DNA of 5,126 nucleotides from contig CAUHBX010000105.1 in assembly GCA_959604475.1 (NCBI GenBank), positions 1 to 5,126 of the forward strand. Reading direction: 5' to 3'. The DNA comes from an uncultured Eubacteriales bacterium. Its GTDB lineage: Bacteria > Bacillota > Clostridia > Lachnospirales > Anaerotignaceae. Position numbers and translations under genes: made by a program. This document shows positions 1 to 5,126 of this stretch, piece by piece (position 1 is the first letter of the stretch; each line of letters begins with the position of its first letter). The notes below the pieces were generated by a model. That model did no database searches and was not told the origin of the DNA. It saw only the letters and a list, made by a program, of their open reading frames with translations.

Positions 1-2
1 AT

Positions 3-602
3 AATGCCGACGTTGATAGTGCTGTGAAAAGCGGTGTTGATATTGCCGATGCAATTCAAGGGACCAGCCGGTATATAGCGCTTCCGGGTGCCAGTGAGCA
101 TCAGACTGCTCTGGCGGTTGACCTCTCAAACGACGGCTCTCTGGAGGAGAACTTCATAGAATCTGAGGCAGGCTTGTGGCTTCAGGAAAACTGTCATAAA
201 TACGGCTTTGTTGTACGTTATACAAAGGATAAAGAGCAATATACAGGCATAGGATACGAACCTTGGCATATAAGATATCTGGGACAGCCTTATTCTGATA
301 TATTATATGAAAACAACTGGTGCCTTGAGGAGTTTATCGCGTATATGAAAAGAAACGGTTCATTAGTATGGGATGACGGCGATAATATATGGACAATGTA
401 CTTTACGAAAACGCCCAAGGGGGAATATGACTCAAACACTTCGGTTTCAAATACGAACAGCGGAGGATACATAGTAACATCTAGAAAAAGCAAGGGTTCT
501 ATATTGACTGTTTCAAAGGGAACATCAAAAACAAGAGATATTATGCAAAACAGGCTTGTGATGAGGCTTGCAGTATCAAATGATGAAATCCAAAAGGGGT
601 AA
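3..602 (+). CDS. VanY-family D-alanyl-D-alanine carboxypeptidase, C-terminal part (5' end outside window)
   Basis: The reading frame is open to the left edge, so the N-terminus, including any signal peptide or membrane anchor, lies outside; 199 residues are visible. The VanY (peptidase M15B) family are zinc peptidases that trim the terminal D-Ala of peptidoglycan stem peptides outside the cell. The metal-binding pattern SxHxxGxAxD appears as S-E-H-Q-T-A-L-A-V-D, with His33 and Asp40 of the visible fragment as ligands (His codon at 99-101). The later E-P-W-H stretch supplies the catalytic Glu86 and third ligand His89 (His codon at 267-269). The usual Gly of the first motif is Ala here, but all metal ligands and the Glu are kept, so activity is plausible. 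After the core comes a segment with a Y-I-V-T stretch and a Lys/Ser/Thr-rich tail of unknown role. The GTG at 24 is internal and is not a credible start because the motif-bearing domain is already under way. The family call is firm; the exact substrate is not shown. Confidence 0.9.
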   Translation, partial: NADVDSAVKSGVDIADAIQGTSRYIALPGASEHQTALAVDLSNDGSLEENFIESEAGLWLQENCHKYGFVVRYTKDKEQYTGIGYEPWHIRYLGQPYSDILYENNWCLEEFIAYMKRNGSLVWDDGDNIWTMYFTKTPKGEYDSNTSVSNTNSGGYIVTSRKSKGSILTVSKGTSKTRDIMQNRLVMRLAVSNDEIQKG

Positions 603-629
603 ATGGATAATTTCCATATGCCCCTTTTT
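592..629 (+). terminator. Rho-independent terminator after the VanY-family gene
   Basis: AAAAGGGG (592-599) pairs with CCCCTTTT (621-628). A short imperfect stretch (600-602 against 618-620) leads to a second helix, ATGGA (603-607) with TCCAT (613-617), closed by a 5-base loop. The T-run at 625-629 directly follows the GC part of the stem. The 5' arm uses the last codons and the stop codon of the upstream gene. It should insulate that gene from rnhB. The stem and T-run are read directly; termination itself is inferred. Confidence 0.85.
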
Positions 630-642
630 ATGTTGCTTTTAT

Positions 643-671
643 TTGCCATATAGTATTACATTGTGTATAAT
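643..671 (+). promoter_or_regulatory. Sigma-A type promoter for the rnhB-der operon
   Basis: TTGCCA (643-648) and a perfect TATAAT (666-671) are separated by 17 bases, the optimal spacing for the housekeeping sigma factor. Transcription would begin near 678, about 14 bases before the chosen rnhB start, which leaves room for the ribosome binding site and little else. No operator-like inverted repeat is apparent around it. The site sits just downstream of a terminator, which fits its being the start of a new transcription unit. Confidence 0.8.
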
Positions 672-680
672 ACTAAGTTG

Positions 681-686
681 AGGTGG
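681..686 (+). promoter_or_regulatory. Ribosome binding site that sets the rnhB start at TTG 692
   Basis: AGGTGG lies 5 bases before TTG at 692. The alternative in-frame GTG at 683 lies inside this motif and has no site of its own at a usable distance, so the TTG is the better start. Confidence 0.7.
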
Positions 687-691
687 TTTGT

Positions 692-1456
692 TTGTCGCTG
701 AAAATAAATGAAATAAAAGAAATACTTTTAAAATCGGCATATACTGAACTGCCGGAAAAAATAAATATGTTTAAAGACGACGATAGGGCTGGAGTAGTTA
801 AGCTTATAGCGCAGTATGAAAGAAAATACAATGCTTATCTTTCAGAGCTTAAAAGGCTTGACGAGATTTCAATATTTGAAAAAGAACTCAGAAAAAACGG
901 GTACAGGCTTATAGGCGGCATAGACGAGGTTGGCAGAGGGCCTTTGGCAGGGCCGGTTGTCACAGCCGTCGTTATTTTGCCTGAAGACTGCCGTATACTT
1001 GGAATAAATGATTCCAAAAAGCTGAGCGCATCTAAAAGGGAAGAACTGTCCTGTATAATAAAAGAAAAGGCACTGGCATATTCGCTTGGCGTAGTTTCGC
1101 CGCGGGAAATTGATGAAATTAATATTTTACAGGCCACCTATAAGGCTATGAGAAATGCCATAGAGGGACTAAACGTTAAGCCTGATTACATACTGGCTGA
1201 TGCTGTAACAATTCCTGAAATATCCGTTGCGCAAAGGGGAATAATACATGGTGACGCCAGAAGCGTTTCAATCGGGGCGGCAAGCATTGTAGCCAAGGTG
1301 GAAAGGGACGCTATGATGTGCGAGTACGATAAGGTCTTTCCCGGATACGGATTTAAACACAACAAGGGATATGGGTCAGCTGACCATATAGCAGCTCTGA
1401 GGGAATTAGGCCCATGCCCAATACACAGAAGAAGCTTTATAAAAAATTTTGTATAA
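692..1456 (+). CDS. rnhB: Ribonuclease HII
   Basis: Cytoplasmic endonuclease that cleaves the RNA strand of RNA-DNA hybrids and cuts 5' of single ribonucleotides misincorporated into DNA, starting ribonucleotide excision repair. The product is 254 residues from the TTG start. An N-terminal extension of about 70 mostly helical-looking, charged residues precedes the nuclease core, as in the Bacillus protein, which I recall as a similar size. The core opens with G-I-D-E-V-G-R-G-P-L-A-G-P, containing catalytic Asp78 and Glu79 and the G-R-G (81-83) that recognises the ribonucleotide. N-D-S-K-K-L-S follows near 106-112. Catalytic Asp170 lies in L-A-D-A, and Asp188 in H-G-D-A-R-S-V-S-I, followed by A-A-S-I-V-A-K-V. 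All four acidic residues are present, so the enzyme should be active. It is first in the operon behind a promoter, and its stop is 1 base before the likely yraN ATG. RNase HIII is excluded because the sequence matches the HII pattern and lacks its TBP-like N-terminal domain. Confidence 0.97.
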   Translation: MSLKINEIKEILLKSAYTELPEKINMFKDDDRAGVVKLIAQYERKYNAYLSELKRLDEISIFEKELRKNGYRLIGGIDEVGRGPLAGPVVTAVVILPEDCRILGINDSKKLSASKREELSCIIKEKALAYSLGVVSPREIDEINILQATYKAMRNAIEGLNVKPDYILADAVTIPEISVAQRGIIHGDARSVSIGAASIVAKVERDAMMCEYDKVFPGYGFKHNKGYGSADHIAALRELGPCPIHRRSFIKNFV

Positions 1457-1457
1457 T

Positions 1458-1826
1458 ATGAAAGAGAACAACAAAGAAAAAGGCGCCAGGGCTGAATTAA
1501 TGGCTGCACGCTGGATACAGAAATATAAGGGATATTGTGTTTTAGCCAGGAATTACAGCAGAAAAACTGGTGAAATTGATATAATAGCAAAGGACGGTAA
1601 GACCTTTATATTTATAGAGGTCAAGTTCAGAACAGGAACCTCCTGCGGATATCCGTCCGAGGCCGTTACACTGACCAAGCAAAAAAGGATAATGAATACA
1701 GCCGCGCTTTATATGCAGGAAAAGGGCGGAACTGACGCAAGATTTGATGTGGCTGAGATTATTGAGTCAGACGGAAAATACTATATACGATATATTGAAA
1801 ACGCATTTGAATGGAGAAGTGATTAA
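1458..1826 (+). CDS. YraN family (UPF0102) nuclease-fold protein
   Basis: A 122-residue protein, close to the usual size of the UPF0102/YraN family, which has a PD-(D/E)XK, Holliday-junction-resolvase-like fold but no settled role. Visible signature: G-A-R-A-E with Glu13, G-E-I-D-I-I-A with Asp41, and F-I-E-V-K-F-R with Glu54 and Lys56. Together these form the metal-binding and catalytic set expected of this nuclease fold. No signal peptide or membrane segment is seen. The family is often found beside rnhB, as here, which hints at DNA maintenance, but that is inference. ATG 1458 is chosen because it gives the normal family N-terminus. A TTG at 1449, overlapping the end of rnhB, is an alternative that adds three residues. 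No good ribosome binding site precedes either, so translation may depend on ribosomes ending rnhB 1 base upstream. Its TAA overlaps the pgeF ATG. Confidence 0.92.
   Translation: MKENNKEKGARAELMAARWIQKYKGYCVLARNYSRKTGEIDIIAKDGKTFIFIEVKFRTGTSCGYPSEAVTLTKQKRIMNTAALYMQEKGGTDARFDVAEIIESDGKYYIRYIENAFEWRSD
1813..1816 (+). promoter_or_regulatory. Ribosome binding site of pgeF inside the end of the yraN-like gene
   Basis: GGAG lies 9 bases before ATG 1826, within the last codons of the upstream gene. It supports ATG 1826 as the start, in a TAATG stop/start overlap. Confidence 0.6.
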
Positions 1827-2638
1827 TGATATTAAATAAAAAGGGAATTCTTGAATATTACACATTCGAAAGCTTTGAAAATATAAGTTTTATTGGACAT
1901 TGTTTTACCACTAGGCTGGGAGGCGTAAGCGAGGATTACCTTTCTTCGCTGAATCTGGGCTTTTCAAGAGGGGACAGAAAAGAGAATGTTGATAAAAACT
2001 TTGATATTATATGTTCGGCCCTTGGAGTGAAAAAGGAGCAGTGCGTTACTCTTAGGCAGATACATTCCACAGACATAATAACGGCAGACGAAAGCACAGC
2101 TGGAATGGGATTTAAGGCAGGAATTGAGAGGAAAGAGGCGGACGGCATAGTGACCAACAGGCAGGGAATTGTGCTTGTTACTTTTCATGCAGACTGCGTA
2201 CCGTTATATTTTGTGGACTTAAAAAATAAAGCTGTAGGAATGGCACATGCCGGCTGGCGAGGGACAGCCGATAAAATGACTGCGAAAATGCTGGACAAAA
2301 TGAAAACAGAATTTGGTACGGAGCCAGAAGATGTAAAAGCTGCTGTAGGGCCGTCAATAGGCCCGTGCTGCTTTCAGGTTGACCGTCCTGTAGTTGATAT
2401 ATTTGAACAAAATATTAATTTTGCGGATAAATATATAAGAAAAGATGAAAATAACCAGGGGAAGTATAAAATTGACCTTTGGGGAATAAACAAGGAACTG
2501 CTGATAAAAAGCGGCGTAAAGGAAGAAAATATAGAGGTAGGAGGCATTTGTACCCAGTGCCATCCTGATATATTCTATTCTCACCGGGTCATGGGTGAAA
2601 AGCGCGGGACAATGGGAGCGTTTCTCTTCCTGAAATGA
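1826..2638 (+). CDS. pgeF: PgeF/YfiH family protein (laccase-domain, purine nucleoside phosphorylase-type)
   Basis: A 270-residue, full-length member of the family once called multicopper polyphenol oxidase (YfiH/DUF152, LACC1-like). Members have been shown to cleave purine nucleosides by phosphorolysis and to deaminate adenosine; the E. coli member is also reported as a peptidoglycan editing factor that prevents misincorporation of L-Ser into the stem peptide. The zinc site is intact: His80 in L-R-Q-I-H-S, Cys124 in F-H-A-D-C-V-P-L, and His141 in M-A-H-A-G-W-R-G-T. Other family marks are T-T-R-L-G-G-V-S (28-35), L-N-L-G-F (42-46), G-P-S-I-G-P-C-C-F-Q-V (175-185) and the C-terminal Y-S-H-R...R-G (251-261). 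No signal peptide is visible, so it is cytoplasmic. It overlaps the preceding stop by 1 base. Family assignment is firm; which of the reported activities matters in this organism cannot be told from sequence. Confidence 0.95.
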   Translation: MILNKKGILEYYTFESFENISFIGHCFTTRLGGVSEDYLSSLNLGFSRGDRKENVDKNFDIICSALGVKKEQCVTLRQIHSTDIITADESTAGMGFKAGIERKEADGIVTNRQGIVLVTFHADCVPLYFVDLKNKAVGMAHAGWRGTADKMTAKMLDKMKTEFGTEPEDVKAAVGPSIGPCCFQVDRPVVDIFEQNINFADKYIRKDENNQGKYKIDLWGINKELLIKSGVKEENIEVGGICTQCHPDIFYSHRVMGEKRGTMGAFLFLK

Positions 2639-2641
2639 GGT
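2637..2641 (+). promoter_or_regulatory. Ribosome binding site that sets the DUF512 gene start at TTG 2649
   Basis: GAGGT overlaps the pgeF stop codon and lies 7 bases before TTG 2649, a good spacing. This supports the TTG start and suggests that translation of the two genes is linked. Confidence 0.65.
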
Positions 2642-2648
2642 AATATTT

Positions 2649-3986
2649 TTGGAAAATTTAAACGTTAGTAAAAAAGAAAATGTTATAATTAGTGTGGAGC
2701 CGGGAAGTATTGCTGATGAGATAGGTATTGAGCCCGGAGACGTGCTTGTTTCCATAAATGATAAGGAAATATTGGATGTATTTGATTACAGATACATGAT
2801 AAATGACGAATTCCTTGAAATTGTTTTGAGGGACGGAGAAGGAGAAGAATACGTAGCCGAGGTTGAAAAGGACTATGATGAGGACATAGGGATAGTTTTT
2901 GAAAGCGGACTTATGGACAATGCCAGAAACTGCAGCAATAAATGCATTTTTTGCTTTATAGACCAGCTTCCAAAGGGAATGAGAGAAACACTGTACTTTA
3001 AGGATGATGATACTAGGCTTTCATTTTTACAGGGGAATTATGTCACTCTTACAAATATGAAAGAAAAGGACATAGAAAGAATAATATATTATCATTTGTC
3101 CCCTATAAACATTTCTGTTCATACAACCAATCCGGAGCTTAGAAAAATGATGCTTCATAATAATAAGGCCGGAAACATAATGGAAAGAATGAAAAAGCTG
3201 GCTTACGCTGGCATAGAGCTTCACCTTCAGGTTGTTTTGTGTAAGGGAATTAATGACGGAAAGGAACTGGACAGAACTTTAGAGGATATAACAAGCCTGT
3301 ACCCAAGCGCACAGAGCATGTCGATTGTTCCTATTGGACTTACGAAATATAGGGAGGGGCTTTTTAAGCAGGAGCCTTTTACAAAGGATGATGCCGGAAA
3401 GGTTATTGACCAGATAGAAGAATGGCAGAGAAGAAACCTTGAGAAGTATGGGACAAGGATAGTATTTGCTGCTGACGAGTTTTACTTAAAGGCTGAAAGG
3501 GAAATTCCGAAACCTGAATGCTATGAGGATTTTCAGCAGTTTGAAAATGGGGTAGGAATGCTTTCCCTTTTCAGGTCGGAGTTTTATGAGCTTTTGCCGA
3601 AAATAAGGGATTCACAAAAAAATAGGATTGTTTCTATGGCGACAGGCGTTGCTGCCTTCGGGCTAATGAATGAGATAGCACAGGCTGTAATGAATAAATG
3701 CCCTAAAACAAAAATAAATGTATACTGCATAAAGAATGACTTTTTTGGAGAAATGATAACCGTGTCAGGGCTTCTTACCGGCGGTGATATAATTAAGCAG
3801 CTTAAAGGCATGGAGCTTGGAGAGTATTTGATACTGCCTGACAGCCTGCTTAGAAATGGCGAGACAATACTTTTAGATGACATATATGTCTCAGATATAG
3901 AAAATGAATTAGGCATCAAAATAAAAATAGCCTTCAATTCGGCTGAAAGCCTAATAGAAAAGATTATGAATACGGAGGAAATCTAA
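2649..3986 (+). CDS. DUF512 family radical-SAM protein with N-terminal PDZ domain
   Basis: A 445-residue cytoplasmic protein; I know of no established reaction for it. Three parts can be seen. Residues about 10-74 form a PDZ-like domain, with [14 protein letters not shown] (18-31) followed by L-V-S-I-N. A radical-SAM-type segment follows, with Cys95, Cys99 and Cys102 in a CxxxCxxC pattern ([13 protein letters not shown]) that should hold a 4Fe-4S cluster, and a [12 protein letters not shown] stretch (151-162) typical of the family. The C-terminal DUF512 domain has V-S-G-L-L-T-G-G-D (372-380), L-P-D (396-398) and L-L-D-D (408-411). Length and domain order match the family as I recall it, with no truncation. 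In clostridia it commonly sits just before der, as here, separated by a single base. That suggests, but does not show, a link to translation or ribosome assembly. The TTG start is supported by the site at 2637-2641. Some databases label such proteins Fe-S oxidoreductases. Confidence 0.93.
   Translation: MENLNVSKKENVIISVEPGSIADEIGIEPGDVLVSINDKEILDVFDYRYMINDEFLEIVLRDGEGEEYVAEVEKDYDEDIGIVFESGLMDNARNCSNKCIFCFIDQLPKGMRETLYFKDDDTRLSFLQGNYVTLTNMKEKDIERIIYYHLSPINISVHTTNPELRKMMLHNNKAGNIMERMKKLAYAGIELHLQVVLCKGINDGKELDRTLEDITSLYPSAQSMSIVPIGLTKYREGLFKQEPFTKDDAGKVIDQIEEWQRRNLEKYGTRIVFAADEFYLKAEREIPKPECYEDFQQFENGVGMLSLFRSEFYELLPKIRDSQKNRIVSMATGVAAFGLMNEIAQAVMNKCPKTKINVYCIKNDFFGEMITVSGLLTGGDIIKQLKGMELGEYLILPDSLLRNGETILLDDIYVSDIENELGIKIKIAFNSAESLIEKIMNTEEI
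3974..3978 (+). promoter_or_regulatory. Ribosome binding site of der
   Basis: GGAGG lies 9 bases before ATG 3988, within the last codons of the DUF512 gene. It is the strongest Shine-Dalgarno match in the window, consistent with high demand for Der. Confidence 0.75.
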
Positions 3987-3987
3987 A

Positions 3988-5126
3988 ATGAGCAGACCTA
4001 TTGTTGCCGTTGTCGGCAGACCGAACGTAGGAAAGTCTACGTTATTCAATAGACTGGCCGGGGAGAGAATATCCATAGTACAGGATACGCCCGGCGTAAC
4101 AAGAGACAGAATTTATGCTGACGTTGAATGGCTTAAATATAAATTTACACTTATTGATACAGGAGGAATGGAGCCTGACGCTGAGGATGTTATTCTCCGC
4201 CAGATTTTAGTGCAGGCACAGATTGCCATTGATACTGCAGATGTTATAATATTCGTTACAGATGTTAAGCAGGGCGTTACCGAGGCTGACTCACAGGTGG
4301 CAAATATGCTCAGAAGGACAAAAAAGCCCGTTGTGCTTGCTGTAAACAAAGTTGACGACATGCGTAAGGAGAACCTAGATGTCTATGAGTTTTATGGACT
4401 TGGTATAGGCGAAGTATACCCTGTTTCAGCAGGACAGGCACTTGGCCTTGGCGATATGCTTGACGCAGTATGCTCACATTTTCCTGATGGGTCCGAAAAC
4501 GCGGAGGATGATGATGTTATAAAGGTAGCTCTTATTGGAAAGCCCAATGTAGGAAAGTCTTCCCTTATAAACAGAATGCTTGGAGAAGAAAGGCTTATTG
4601 TAAGCAATATTCCGGGAACCACCAGAGATGCAATAGACACACCGTTTGAATATGACGGCCAGAAATATGTTCTTATTGATACCGCCGGCATGAGAAGAAA
4701 AAGCAAGATTAAGGAAGACATTGAAAAATACAGTATTATACGTGCAGTCGCCGCGGTTGAACGCTGTGATGTGGCTGTGCTTGTTATAGACGCACAGGAG
4801 GGGATTACAGACCAGGATACGAAAATAGCAGGAATCGCGCATGAAAGAGGCAAGGCGGCTATAATTGCGGTAAATAAATGGGACGCCATAGAAAAAGATG
4901 ATAAGACCATGAATAAATTTCTCAAGGATATTGCCAATGAGCTGGCCTATATGGCCTACGCACCAAGAGTGTTTATTTCAGCGCTTACTGGACAGCGTGT
5001 TATAAAAATGCTTGATACTGTTAAAGAGGTATATGCGAATAACAGCCTCAGGGTATCTACAGGCGTACTTAACGACGTATTGGTGGAGGCTATGGCCATG
5101 CAGCAGCCGCCGGCGGAAAAAGGACG
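3988..5126 (+). CDS. der: Ribosome biogenesis GTPase Der (EngA), 3' end outside window
   Basis: Der is an essential GTPase with two G domains in tandem that binds the 50S subunit and is needed for its late assembly. The frame stays open to the right edge: 379 complete codons are visible of the roughly 440 usual for the family. G domain 1: G-R-P-N-V-G-K-S (10-17), D-T-P-G-V-T-R-D (33-40), D-T-G-G (57-60), N-K-V-D (120-123), S-A (147-148). A short acidic linker (170-176) follows. G domain 2: G-K-P-N-V-G-K-S (184-191), P-G-T-T-R-D (209-214), D-T-A-G-M (231-235), N-K-W-D (296-299), S-A-L (337-339). From about 350 the KH-like C-terminal domain begins, with G-V-L-N-D-V-L near 362-368, and is cut off. 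Both G domains look intact. ATG 3988 has a strong ribosome binding site, lies 1 base after the DUF512 stop, and gives the normal family N-terminus. It is the last visible gene of the operon. Confidence 0.97.
   Translation, partial: MSRPIVAVVGRPNVGKSTLFNRLAGERISIVQDTPGVTRDRIYADVEWLKYKFTLIDTGGMEPDAEDVILRQILVQAQIAIDTADVIIFVTDVKQGVTEADSQVANMLRRTKKPVVLAVNKVDDMRKENLDVYEFYGLGIGEVYPVSAGQALGLGDMLDAVCSHFPDGSENAEDDDVIKVALIGKPNVGKSSLINRMLGEERLIVSNIPGTTRDAIDTPFEYDGQKYVLIDTAGMRRKSKIKEDIEKYSIIRAVAAVERCDVAVLVIDAQEGITDQDTKIAGIAHERGKAAIIAVNKWDAIEKDDKTMNKFLKDIANELAYMAYAPRVFISALTGQRVIKMLDTVKEVYANNSLRVSTGVLNDVLVEAMAMQQPPAEKG
4027..4038 (+). repeat. Direct repeat, copy 1: P-loop coding sequence of der G domain 1
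   Basis: The 12 bases GTAGGAAAGTCT recur exactly at 4549-4560. Both encode V-G-K-S of the two P-loops, so the repeat reflects the internal duplication that made Der and the same codon choice in both halves. Confidence 0.7.
4549..4560 (+). repeat. Direct repeat, copy 2: P-loop coding sequence of der G domain 2
   Basis: Exact second copy of the 12 bases at 4027-4038, 522 bases downstream and in the same codon phase, within the second G domain. Confidence 0.7.

Noticed and set aside
24..26. GTG at 24 as the start of the VanY-family gene
   Set aside because: The frame is open upstream to the window edge, there is no ribosome binding site, and starting here would leave out the N-terminal part of the domain.
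290..649. Minus-strand open frame across the VanY gene end and terminator
   Set aside because: It runs through the terminator hairpin and opposite conserved VanY sequence; no motif or ribosome site was found.
1452..1457. TATAAT at the end of rnhB as an internal promoter
   Set aside because: The bases 17 upstream (1429-1434, AAGAAG) are nothing like a -35 box, and a transcript would begin beyond the chosen yraN ATG.
2354..2755. Minus-strand open frame across the pgeF / DUF512 gene junction
   Set aside because: It is opposite two well-supported genes and its translation resembles no known family; it is a shadow frame.
3616..3622. Run of seven A in the DUF512 gene as a programmed frameshift site
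   Set aside because: The frame continues normally through it into conserved DUF512 motifs, with no stop nearby in the coding frame and no clear downstream stem.
4392..4937. Long open frame on the minus strand opposite der
   Set aside because: It lies wholly opposite a certain gene, gives a low-complexity Ser/Ile/Leu-rich product with no motif, and is explained by the codon pattern of der. No ribosome site or promoter supports it.
1..5126. A new defence, mobile or biosynthetic system
   Set aside because: All coding space belongs to recognised conserved families in a typical order; no integrase, transposase, repeat array, toxin-antitoxin pair or composition shift was seen.

Overview
The window looks like ordinary chromosomal housekeeping DNA from an anaerobic Firmicute of class Clostridia, plausibly a Lachnospiraceae-like lineage. 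The reasons are moderately low GC, heavy use of AGA for Arg and ATA for Ile, strong AGGAGG-type ribosome binding sites, two likely TTG starts, and a gene order (rnhB, yraN, pgeF, DUF512 radical-SAM gene, der) that I recognise as typical of this group. The taxonomic call is an inference; no rRNA or marker comparison was possible.

Layout, all on the + strand. (1) The 3' part of a VanY-family D-Ala-D-Ala carboxypeptidase gene enters from the left edge and stops at 602. (2) A Rho-independent terminator (592-629) overlaps its stop codon. (3) A near-consensus sigma-A promoter (643-671) follows within about 15 bases. (4) From 692 to the right edge runs one tightly packed unit: rnhB (RNase HII), a YraN/UPF0102 nuclease-fold protein, pgeF (YfiH/laccase-domain family), a PDZ plus radical-SAM plus DUF512 protein, and der (tandem GTPase), which is cut off by the right edge. 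Junctions run from a 1-base overlap to a 10-base gap, and I saw no terminator between these genes, so they are probably one operon.

How the genes may work together: the operon joins nucleic-acid maintenance (RNase HII removes ribonucleotides from DNA; YraN is a nuclease-fold protein of unclear role), nucleoside metabolism or cell-wall editing (PgeF), an uncharacterised Fe-S enzyme, and 50S ribosome assembly (Der). This is a conserved neighbourhood rather than one known pathway. The upstream VanY gene is separated by the terminator and promoter and is probably transcribed independently.

There is no gene-free stretch longer than 300 bases. I found no tRNA, rRNA, CRISPR array, insertion sequence or attachment site. 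I did not find a new multi-gene system. The least understood element is the DUF512 protein; smaller points of interest are an altered VanY metal motif and its unusual C-terminal tail, the compact terminator-promoter junction, and the TTG starts.
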